Shown here: positions 22,636 to 34,600 of the stretch, one piece after another
How the letters are laid out: each line of letters opens with the position of its first letter
Position numbering within the stretch: the first letter of the stretch is position 1
Source: Prochilodus magdalenae
Taxonomy: Eukaryota > Chordata > Actinopteri > Characiformes > Prochilodontidae
Reading direction: 5' to 3'
NCBI GenBank assembly: GCA_024036415.1
Contig: JAMWET010000762.1
Location: 20,001 to 84,000, forward strand
DNA: 64,000 nucleotides
Program-made: the position numbers and the translations under genes
Notes under the pieces: generated by a model
What the model was told of the DNA's origin: nothing
Databases searched by the model: none
Seen by the model: only the letters and a program-made list of their open reading frames with translations

Positions 22636-25600
22636 CTGGAGAGGAGAAATGAGTAGAGTGGTCACCAGGGTGCCCACCGATAGCGATGTGTCCCATACCG
22701 TCCCAAACACGTAGGTCCTAATGTACGTCAAACGCTAGGCTTTGTCATTGTCTGGGAAACACCCCTTAGACCAACAGCAACCTGGTGAGTGGTGTAGCTT
22801 AGTGGATAACACCACTCCCCACCAGAGAGCCACCGCCACATGTGCTAGACCGGGGTTGGACTCCCGGTCTGGGTGACTATGCTGTGCTACACCAATAAGA
22901 GTCCCTGGGCAAGACTCCTAACACTACACTGGCCTCCCTGTAATATGGTTAACCTTGTAGGTCACTCTGGATAAGAGTGTCAGCTAAATGCCATATTAGT
23001 AAATGTAAAGTGCAACCTCACACTGCGGTGGTCTTTAATGTTCCTCTGATGAACCTTATCAATAATCAGCGCCTCCACAGCGATGCTGCGAAACTAGCTC
23101 AGAGCATCTCTCACACAGTGATAGGAAACACAGGGAGCTCTGATTCCACATGCTGATCCACTGACGCTGACCAAACGTGGACATGCGCGCTCTGCAGCTG
23201 CCCTGAGAGCAGACGTTAACCATGTGACGGCTCGTGCACTCGGACTGTAGAGTTAAACCTGAAGGATGGACACCTACCATTAATAATGGGAAGCACTGGC
23301 CCACCAAGAAGGCTGCGGTCCAGTTAGAGCAGCCCCCCACGGCGACAGCAGCCGGACGAGCCCCCTGTGCAAACAGCTCCGTGGCTATGAACCACGGGAT
23401 GGGCCCCGGGCCGATCTCAAAACAGGCCACGAACCCGAACACAGCCACGATCGCCAAATAACTGACGGCTGGACTATTGCTCTGTAGAAACAAGAGAGAA
23501 GGTCAGGATGGACGTCACCGGCTCAGGAACATCAGCTGCAGTGGGCCGTCCGTCCCTCACCTTTTCCAAAACTGTGGTCATGGTGCTGTTGCAGGGATTC
23601 ACGACTGGACCTCCACACGGGTCTACTCGCGGTGCGCACGGGTCCTTAAAGAGGGGAGGGAAAACCACAGCGGTCATAAACGTCCTGACGCACCGCGTAC
23701 ACTGTACCTAACCACGCCTCAGACGGCAGTCATGAATCATGCTTCTTAGACACAGTTAATACCGGTACATAACACTTACAGATTTCAACAGATTTATTCA
23801 TCAAAATATACATATTACCATTCATATTCAGTCCTTTAAGTAGCTAATAACGATAAATAATACACTATAACGCTCTATTTACTATTTTAAAACAAATAAA
23901 ACGAATGAATATTCGATATTAAGTTTATTAGAACTTCTATTTTATTTTATGTAAAATTTCATTGTAGACATTAATATCATGATCAGTAATAACATCAACA
24001 CACATATAATATCACTAATATCATTAATATATTTTATTAGCATTAGGTGTTATTATTTTACCTTTATAATACATTTAAAATATGTATATATTTTAATAAA
24101 AATGATTAAATGTTGGTTTAAATTATCTTTTTTTATAGTAACTTTATTGAACTTAACCCTAACCCTAGCTAGCACCCTTTTCTGGATGTTCTGTTTTTAT
24201 TAGAACCTTTTAATGTTCTACAGATTCTCTGTCATTCTAGAACAAATAATTTTGGACCAATTGGACATCTATTCATTTTTATTTACAGCTTGTTATGAAT
24301 AAAATTTTAATTAATTAATTAATTAATTAGCCTATTACAGTAAATCATAAGAAACATGCATACAATATAATTTATGAATGGCAACAAAAATGTAAAAACA
24401 AAAAAGTAAAAATAGCGTTTTATTATTACTGACATATGACATCATTAATTATGATGAAGTAATTAGATATTAAATTCCCGTTATTATTCATTAAATTGTT
24501 TTTTTTTTTTACTAAAAATGTATTCATTGTTGGTTTAAATGATCTTTTTTTGATATATATATATATATTTTTTTAAATAAGACATAATTAAATATACCAT
24601 GTGTACTTGTATTACTATTGTATTATAATTCCCACTCATAATATTAATATATTACATTATTGATTGTGGGAGGAAGGATTGTAGGGAAATGATAAATGAT
24701 AATAGTTGATATCTGCTGATTCTGAGTTCGGGGGCGTTCCCCTCTGCGATGATTCGTTAGTGATATGAACACACATTACCGGGAGATGATACAGTGTGAA
24801 ACAGGGCTGGTTCACAGGGACACTCACCAAGGCCAGCTGGAGAGTGATGGTCATGACCAGAGTGCAGACGGCCATTCCACCCAGACCAAACATGTGCAGC
24901 GTCCTGCGTCCGGCTCGCTCCACCAGAAACAGCTGAAGACCGAACGGAGACAGACTGCAGGTTAGCCTGATCCCGAGCTAACAGGACACGATTAACCTCT
25001 ACGGCATTCTACTGACCGAGACACAGGGGTCACGGAGTGACCTGTACACGCGATCAAAGCCAGTGTTATTAAAGGGAGGGCTGGGTGGGCCTTGGTGTTC
25101 AGTAGGTTGTAATATGCAGCCTCACCACTAGAGGTTACACACAGCGTAAAGTACTCACAGAAACTACGGTAAAGGCCGTGTTGACTATTCCAGTTCCGAT
25201 GGTGGCGTAGATGGGCTCAGTGACGCCGGCGTTTTCGAAGATTTCAGTGGAGTAGAACATCACCTGGAGAGAGAGAGACACGAACACATGAGGAACCAAA
25301 GAACCATTCAGTACATCCTGAAACCCCACACTCCACCCCAACAGGGGGCAGCAGGGGGACAGGATCCAGCCTTTAAAGAACTTCAGGGTGAGACTCCTTC
25401 ATCAGGTGCTCATGTTTAAGTACCATGTAGATTAATGGAGAATGTGCTATACAGGGTTCTATGTGGAACCTGCAGGTTAAATGGTCCCTACTACCTGCTA
25501 GGCTGCTGCTAGGCTGCTCCTGTTTTAGGAGGAATGAGGGATGAATAAACGACACATAGAGGAGTGCAGGTCAGTATGTCTGTGGATTAGAATTTGGGGA

Positions 25601-28600
25601 CCTGCCCTGAGTGAGGGTTAAAGGGGACAGTAGGGTTTGAATGGAGGTGAAAATGAATGGGAGTCTATGGCAAGAAGGAGGGATGGAAAAAGGCAAACAG
25701 ATGAGTGCAGAACAACATTGAATTTGTGCTCGGGGTTCTGCAAACGGTGTCGGTAGAGCAGAAGTGTTTGAGATGGGTGTCACTTTTCAGTCCCATTCAT
25801 TCTTAATGGGGAAATTATATAATATATATATAAAAGGAAGAAGAAGGGGAAGAAGAAAAGCAGAGGAAGAAGAGGAAGAAGAAGAAGAAGGGAAGAAGAG
25901 GAAGAAGAAGAGGAGAAAGAGGAGGAAGAAGAAAAGAAAGAAGGGAAGAAGAGGAAGAAAAGAAGAAGAAGGGAAGAAGAGAAGAAGAGGAAGAAGGGAA
26001 GAAGAGGAAGAAGAAGAGGAGAAAGAAGAGGAAGAAGAAGAAAAGAAAGAAGGGAAGAAGAGGAAGAAAAGAAGAAGAAGGGAAAAAGAGGAAGAAGAGA
26101 AGAAGGAAAAGAAGAAGGGAAGAAGAGGAAGAAGAAGAAGAGAAAGAACAGAAGAAGAGAAGAAGAGTAAGAAGAAGAAGGGAAGAAGAGGAAGAAGAAG
26201 AAGAAGGAAAAGAAGAAGGGAAGAAGAGGAAGAAGTAGAAGAGAAAGAACGGAAGAAGAGAAGAAGAAGGGTAGAAGAGGAAGAAGAAGAATAGAAAGAA
26301 GGGAAGAAGAGGAAGAGAAGAAGAAGAAGGGAAGAAGAGGAAGAGAAGAAGAAGAAGGGAAGAAGAGGAAGAGAAGAAGAAGAAGGGAAGAAGAGGACGA
26401 GAAGAAGAAGAAGGGAAGAAGAAGGGAAGAAGAGGAAGAAGAAGAAAAGAAAGAAGGGAAGAAGAGGAAGAGAAGAAGAAGAAGGGAAGAAGAGGAAGAA
26501 GAAGAAAAGAAAGAAGGGAAGAAGAGGAAGAGAAGAAGAAGAAGGGAAGAAGAGGAAGAGAAGAAGGAAAAGAAGAAGAAGGGAAGAAGAAGAAGAGAAA
26601 GAATGGAAGAAGGGAAGAAGGGAAGGAGAAGAGAAGAGGAAGAAGAGAAAGAAGGAAAGAAGAGAAGAAGTAGAAGAGGAAGAAGAGGAAGAAAGGAAAA
26701 AAAGGAAGAAGAAGAAGGGAAGAAGAGGAAGAAGGGAAGAAGTAGAAGAGGATGAAGAGGAAGAAGGGATAGAAGAGAAGAAGAGGAAGATATATAGGAA
26801 GATGAATATACCAGCTAATACCAATAGTGTTACCCAACCAATGTATATCTAGAACAATGGAAGAACCCTTCTTTGATATAGAACCTTGGCGTGTTCACGG
26901 TTCTATCTAGCCTTCATGCTTCCAGCAATGCTGAGGTGGGCCTAGCTCTGTCGGACCTCCAGCAGGCTTCACTGGCGTCTGTGGCTCCACAATAGGAGTC
27001 AGTTATTTCCCTGCCTGATACAGACAGTAAACGCAGCCAGGCATGAGGAATAAATATGAATATAACTGGAGTGAGTGATGATTAATACGCAGATGCCTTC
27101 CCCCCCTGCAGAGCCTCAGCTGTAACCCGCTCCGTCTGTTCTGGGATAACGACAACAGGAGTGGTCGCCCTGCCGAAGCTGACGCAGGCTCGGGTGCGGG
27201 AGTTCATGCTGGTGACTCACAGCGTTGATGCCGGAGAACTGCTGCGAGAGGTTCATGATGATGGCGATGATGATAGGCTGCCTGTAGATGGGGTTGCGGA
27301 ACAGCTCTAGAATAGACACTTTCTTCTCCTTAGCAACCCTGGCAGCCTCCTCCCTCATTTCCTGAATGTCCTCCTCCACTTCCTCGTGCCCTCGCAGCCG
27401 TATCAACACTGAAACACAGAGAGAGGAAACGTGTGAAGTCTGCCGCTCAGGCTGAGCTCTGAGGCTAATGAAGCTAACGAGTGAAGCAGGGTTACAGTGC
27501 TGTCTGTCAGCCGTATCAGCTGCTGCTTATGAACAACAGTAGGTCATACAGTCTGTGCTGGGTACCATCACTCGCTACATTAGCCTCATATCTACAGCAC
27601 CACGGAAAAGGAAGCTAACGCTACTGCTAGGAAGTCACGCATATTCTTATCTCCCAATCAGAACTTCAGAGAGAATGACAGAAGTGACTCATCGCACGAT
27701 GAAGCAACCAGCAAGAAGCTAAAGTTAGCGTGACTGTCTTGATGCCTTATCTCAGGTTCCTCTTCCTCTCTGAAAGAGTCGAAGGCTGATCTCTGCTATC
27801 CAGATCGCACTGAGTAACAACAGAATCACTGTTTCCATGTCTCTGTTTGACTGTCCTACCGTGATGCTAATGCTAGCTTGGTTCTATTTAAATGCCTGCA
27901 CATCTGCGGCTAGGCTAGCAGTCACGATAAAGCGTTTACAGCAGAATGTCCGGTTCAGGTGAGGGTGATAATGGCTCAGACGTAGCCCTTTTTCACCGAA
28001 AGAACCCTGGTTCCTTTTAGGTTTCTTAGAACTTTGGTGCTAACAGGGAATCAGTTGGGATTTGCACCAATTTTTATTGGAAACACAGAACATCAAAGGA
28101 TACGGCATTACCGTCAACAGGGGGCGCTGCACAGCGGTAGTAAACAGTAGTACCAAGAGGGCGAAGCGTGTAGATGACCAGTGAGTGTTTGGGCTGTTAT
28201 TCCAGATGTTTGTTTATATCCAGAACCAGCACGGATCAACTACTGGAGATAAGAAGACGTAGAAGAGGTTCTCCAGAAGACCACTGGGTGGAGCCATTGT
28301 GCACGGATCAACCACTGAAGGTAAGAAGACGTAGAAAAGGTTCTCCAGCAGACCACTGGGTGGAGCCATTGTGTACGGATCAACTACTGGAGATAAGAAG
28401 ACGTAGAAGAGGTTCTCCAGCAGACCACCGGGTGGAGCCATTGTGCACGGGTCAACTACTGGAGATAAGAAGACATAGAAGAGGTTCTCCAGCAGACCAC
28501 TGGGTGGAGCCATTGTGCACGGGTCAACTACTGGAGATAGGAAGACGTAGAAGAGGTTCTCCAGCAGACCACTGGGTGGAGCCATTGTGTACGGATCAAC

Positions 28601-31600
28601 TACTGGAGATAAGAAGACGTAGAAGAGGTTCTCCAGCAGACCACTGGGTGGAGCCATTGTGCACGGGTCAACTACTGGAGATAAGAAGACGTAGAAGAGG
28701 TTCTCCTACTGGGTGGAGCCATTGTGCACGGGTCAACTACTGGAGATAGGAAGACGTAGAAGAGGTTCTCCAGCAGACCACTGGGTGGAGCCATTGTGCA
28801 CGAATCAACTACTGGAGATAAGAAGACGTAGAAGAGGTTCTCCAGCAGACCACCGGGTGGAGCCATTGTGCACGGGTCAACTACTGGAGATAAGAAGACA
28901 TAGAAGAGGTTCTCCAGCAGACCACTGGGTGGAGCCATTGTGCACGGGTCAACTACTGGAGATAGGAAGACGTAGAAGAGGTTCTCCAGCAGACCACTGG
29001 GTGGAGCCATTGTGCACGAATCAACTACTGGAGATAAGAAGACGTAGAAGAGGTTCTCCAGCAGGCCACTGGGTGGAGCCATTGTTGCCTTCTCTTTCCC
29101 CAACCACTGACACGCCCACAAATGTTGTCATGGTTCATGCGAAAGAACCTACTATTTTGTGGTTCCAGCTGAGAACGAAGGTTTCGGGTTCTAATCTTCA
29201 TTATTTTTGGTGGAAGTGTGCAGAACGGTTTAAAACGAGGTGCAGGAACCGGGAGCGGAACCCGTTCCACAATGCTGGGAGAGATGTAACTGTCCACTCA
29301 CCACGACGAGCCTCGGCCTCCTGCTGCAGGTTGATGAGCAGGTATCTGGGGCTCTCTGAGCAGAACACCAGCATGACGGTCTGCAGCAGCGCAGGCAGCA
29401 CGGTCAGCCCCAGCAGCAGCGGCCACAGAGACTGGGAACCCAGCAAAGCCTCCAGACCCAAAATCTGACGGAGAACACAGAGACGGGTTCATCAGTGTGG
29501 GCACGGTAACCTGACATGGGTACTGTCATTTAACAGCATGGCATCAGGGTAGGGGTGCACTCCAACAGCCACAGCTATTCTCCTCTGGGTAGGCTTTTCA
29601 CTAGACACTAAAACATTGTTGTGAGGATTTGATTGCAGTTAGGATTACACTAATGCAGGTGTCGATGCAGGTATCGTTACCCTCAGTCACAGTCAGTCCA
29701 TACTGAGCATGCTCCAGGTGTTCTGCGCAGAAGCTTACCTGGGCTATGAGGATGCCGATGACTATGCCCAACTGGTGGAGCGTGCCGAAGGCTCCCCGCA
29801 GGGATGTGGGGGACAGTTCACCCACATACATGGGGGTCAGGCCGGAGAACAGTCCACAGAACACGCCAATGACCAGCCGGCCTATGATCACCATCTCATA
29901 CGAGCGGCAGGCGCTGGACAGGCCCATCAGGGCCCCTCCGATTACAGCCACGATATTACACAGGAGCATGGACTTACGCCTGCCGGAGGGAGAGAGAGAG
30001 AGTTAGAGAGGGAAAACAAACTTCTGGTGAAGGTAAAACTGGACGGTAGAATTCCAGACGGGTCAGTAAGAGCAGTCTCACACGGCCAGAACTCTCGGAT
30101 CGGGACTAAACAGCAGTGTGGACATAAGAAGACCACGAGACTGACCAGCTTCAGTCTGCCAGGGGGCATACAGGCTGGACTCTGGAGTGATGGGGAAAGG
30201 CCATGTGGTCGGATGAGTCCAGACCGGCCCTATTCCAGAGCGATGGGAGCGTCAGGGTGAGAAGGGAGGACCATGAAGTGATGCTCCCATCATGCATAGT
30301 GCCCACTGTACAAGCCTCTGGAGGCAGGGTTATGATCCGGGGGGGCTTTAGGTGGTCAGGTCGAGGCTCAGCAGTGTTATGTGTGGTCCACCTGGATGTA
30401 CTGAATCACCAGGTTATCCCGTATGCTCTGCCCTGATGGCGTGTATTGAGCTTAACCCCACTGGAGGTGTTTGGGATGTGCTGGAGCAGGCTGTACGAGT
30501 GGTTTGAGTCTCAGTACGAGATCTCAGTCAAAGTGCCCCTCGGAAATGAATCTGGCCATGCTGGATACGCTTGTGTAAAAGAATGCGGTGCACAGTGTAA
30601 ACAAAGCTAAAGACGGTCCGACCAAACAGTGTGCGGCTTTACCGGCCAGACGGCGTACATAATAATAATAATATCGGCCCTAAAAATAAACAAACAGTTT
30701 GTTACAGAAAGTGCAAATTCTCATCAATCCACATATTTAGTTTGTGGTTTGTAGAAAATAATATTTTAGCGTTTTTAATTTCATGAAAACTAATTTTTCT
30801 GTGTTAGTCTTGCTTTAGTGTTTGCCATGTTTTTGCCATTTTTACACATATATAAATAGAAAAAATGTGAATTTTAACATGGGGATTTTGAATGTGGATT
30901 TTAACTTGAAATTCACACATACTGTAAAGAATAACAGGCACTTTTAAATCACGTGTAAAACTTAAAATCTGTTTAATTTAACTTAATTGTGTAATAAATA
31001 TCATGTATTTTTACATTAATTTAAATATAAATGGTATTAATTACACTATAATGGATTTTATTATGCCTGCTGGTGGAAAAACTGACTTACATTACATGTG
31101 CATCAATAAATCAAGCAGCAGTATATTAGCATAGCAGTCAAACTCCCACCCACCCTCCCCACCCCCCAGCATTACCCCAGATACTCATATTACCCACTCC
31201 TCTTCAGTGTGTGACTGTGTAACTGACCTCCCGAACTTGTTGACCAGCGCTCCTACACTGAAAGCTCCGATCATGCCTCCGACGCTGAACACGGACACAG
31301 CGAAACTCCAGAGGTTGGTGACAGTGCAGTCGCTCATGGCCTCCCCGGTGCGCTCCAGAGAGGTGTTCCTAAAAAACTCCTGCACTTTCTGAACACCACA
31401 GTCAGAGAGGGAGAGAACAGAGGTTCCGTACGGTCAGTGACAGGCTGACTCCAAAAGATCAATCAAGACATCACCGCGGTTTTCACCTCCCACAGGTCTA
31501 GCGACGGACGGCAGCCGTGACGAACGCAGTGCCCGGTTGGGATTTCTCAGCATTGTTCTATTGAGATGTGAGCTGAACCAGGCAGCTGTGTTTCACCCAA

Positions 31601-34600
31601 ATGGCGAACACTGCCAGGGGGCACAACCACTTCGGCTACCTGGCCGGTCACCAGGTTTTACCGTTAGCCAGCTGTTATAACCAACATAGATGTGCACCGA
31701 CTGTGAATTCTAATAATGCAGTGCTACTCCTGGTTGGGATCTGTGTGATAAGGTTATATAAAGTGTTAGCTAGCTATCGGCTAGTCATCCCGTCTCTATG
31801 AGCGCGCCGCTAAGTTTGCTAGTCACTAAATGTTTAGCTAGGTGGCTAGCTGACATCTCCTGTAAACTTCAGCCAGTTTACCAGGCGGTGGAGCTTGTTA
31901 AGTAGGGTTGCCACCCGTCCCGTAAAATATGCAATCGTTCTTTATTTGGCAATTAAATGTTTTGATTTGTTCCGTATTTCCGTAAAATTGTTCCGTATTT
32001 CCGTAAATGTCCGATATACACGTCTGTCACACACATGAATGATCACAATCTCTCTCCACCAAACAACCCCTCCCCCCACTCAGATCACATACGGGATGTG
32101 ATTATGAACACATGTCACTCACACATGACCACGCCCCCCATCCTTTATTTTCATTTCTGATTGGTGGCAACCCTGTTGTCAAGTGCGTCTCTCCTCTCCA
32201 GATCGGACAATACCTGGAGTGAGTTAGTGACGTTAGGTCCTTCGGGTGGCTCTTTGGAATGAACGAAGGTTCCCCAAGAGCCAGTCTCTTTAATGTTGTG
32301 TTCAAATCCCACTCCACTCTCCAGAAGCAATTTAGTGTCCTTGAGGAATCTGACCTCCACGTTTAACCCATACCCCGAACACACACTAGGGGGCAGTAAA
32401 CACACTTGCAGCCCTATCCATGGTACCCAGAGAGCAGATGGGGTTAGGTGTCTTGCTCAAGGGCAAGGCTGGGCTTCCCTAACCACCTCTCCCACGATGC
32501 CACGTTAGCGAGTAGGATTTCTCGGGTGCTGTTTAGTAGAGGTGGAGCGAGTGAATGAGGAGAGGAAGTGGTGTTAACAACAAAGCCGCGAACCAGCGAG
32601 GTATAACTTTATGTATTTTGGTCCCGTCGGGATTTTAGCCATTCCATAGCCATCTTTTCCCCGCTTGGGTTAGTGCATAACAGCTTCCCGTCACTGTTGC
32701 TTGGTTGTGTGAGGAGTGCAGATCCCGGGCCCTAGCCGTGTGCACATCTCTTTATATGGTTTCTGAATGATAAAGAGCAGGGTTCATGATGGTGGCTACC
32801 GCATTGGCATTGTTCCAATACAGCGTCAAAGACCACGTAAACAAGTCTATCAGAAAGGGCTTCTCGTCAAAGTCACACTTGGGGTAAGGTGGTATGACTG
32901 TAAGAGGATTTGGGATGACCGTTCCACATTACACACATACACACATAGACTTTACCTGGTACGGGGCATTGATGACTCCTATGTGGTAGCCAAACTGCAG
33001 GGAGCCAATAACAGCTGTGCAGACGCAGTACAGCAAATGGAATGTCATCTTCTTCTGCAGAGGAGATAAAAGAACACAGACAGCATTACAAACAGTCAAC
33101 CGCACAAACCGCAGGAGGAGCAGAGCCGCACGCATCTACCCCAGCCCTGTACTCAGCGAACGAACACACGCAAGGTGGTGATCATAGCTGTAGCATTTAA
33201 ATGACAACATCCTGGTGTTTTAGACGTTTCACCATCCAGGAAGAAGCCTCCGAGAGTTTCGTTATGATATCATATGGCACCTTATGAAACTGGAGGGAAG
33301 GTAAGGACCCTCAGCGGCAGAGCTCAGGCATACGGTCAGGACGAGTGGGTCTCCAGTGGGTCATCCTGTACACCTGTGTTCTCTCTCCGTCTGAGATGCT
33401 CAGTTCGAGCTCCTCTGTCTATAAGCCCCGCCTCTCCTGCTCTGTTCTGATTGGTTGACCGTTTAGAACATCAGAACATCAATATCAGCCCTCAGGAGAT
33501 CCACCTTCACAAGCTAGACTGGAGCAGACTGGTTTCAGAGTGGCTGGTTCATACTGGTTTAGCTCTCTGCGTGTTGTGCGAGGGCGTGCCGAGCTTGCCG
33601 GAAGGCGGGCAGTTACAGAGAAAAGGGCCGTTTTTTCCAATAAGGCGTTTTAGGTAACTGGAAAAAGTGATAGATCCTTTATTTAAGGCAGCCAATCAGA
33701 ACAGAGTTTGCTCCGTCCTAAATCTACAGCCTGCTGAATTGTAAGGAATGAATGGCAGTTGGAAAACGGAACATCTCATGATGATGCAGGAGATTTAGAG
33801 AAGCTGTGTTGCAATATTTCTACAGTTCTGGTGCCTCACACTTAGTAACCTGGTGTAATACGACGTCCTTCACATGAGTCTACATAAAGCTCCGTCAGCG
33901 AGAGCTTACTCCATCCATTTCTCCCAGTCCCTGTCCAGTAATACAATCCCAATAATAAGCCGCCAGTGGGCCGAGAGTGGCCTGCCGTACGCTAGCTGTC
34001 TGCACCTCCTCTCTATTAGGGTATCGCTCTGATACTGGCGTTAATCACAGGATTAGATCTCACAGGAAATGAACTATTAGCCTAACCTCTCAGATAAGTG
34101 CCTGACTACACTTTTCCACAGTGCTGCACTTTAAATATGCATCTGAACGTTTAATGATGTGACCAGTCAGTGAGGTTTCCTACGCAGAAACATGGGAACG
34201 CCTCACCAAACTCAAAATCCAACATGGCCGCCCTGTGCATTAAAATATGACACTGTTTATTAGCACTATGTCCATAAATGTGTATTTAAATACAGTAGGT
34301 CATTCGCAAAATGCTACTCAGCATGGATGTGTAGGCTGGTACCTACAATGTTTGGATTACCAAACACTAAGTACGGCTGGCATGGGCTAATGGCTAATCT
34401 CGCCAACTGACTGTATTTCAAGAGAGCAAGAGCTACAAAGGCGTCCATGTTGGTTGGCCGAATACTTCACTGGCACATAATAACTTGTGTATGATGTAAT
34501 TCCCAGCTCCAACCCACTTCCAGACTGAATGGAACACACCAGTCCTACATTTTTCACTGGGAATGTGCATTTGGATCCGATTCATTAAGGTTATTCTAGT

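Noticed and set aside
22508..22696. Separate 62-codon gene overlapping the last transporter exon
   Set aside because: Out-of-frame shadow of coding exon 10.
25764..26837. Long Glu/Lys/Arg-rich (plus) and Ser/Leu/Phe-rich (minus) frames up to 345 codons
   Set aside because: Pure consequence of the polypurine tract; no unique sequence and no domain.
28174..29468. Apparent repeat proteins of about 150-250 residues on both strands
   Set aside because: They are translations of a 72-bp tandem repeat. Openness on both strands follows from a stop-free unit whose length is divisible by three, and the array lies inside a spliced transporter intron.
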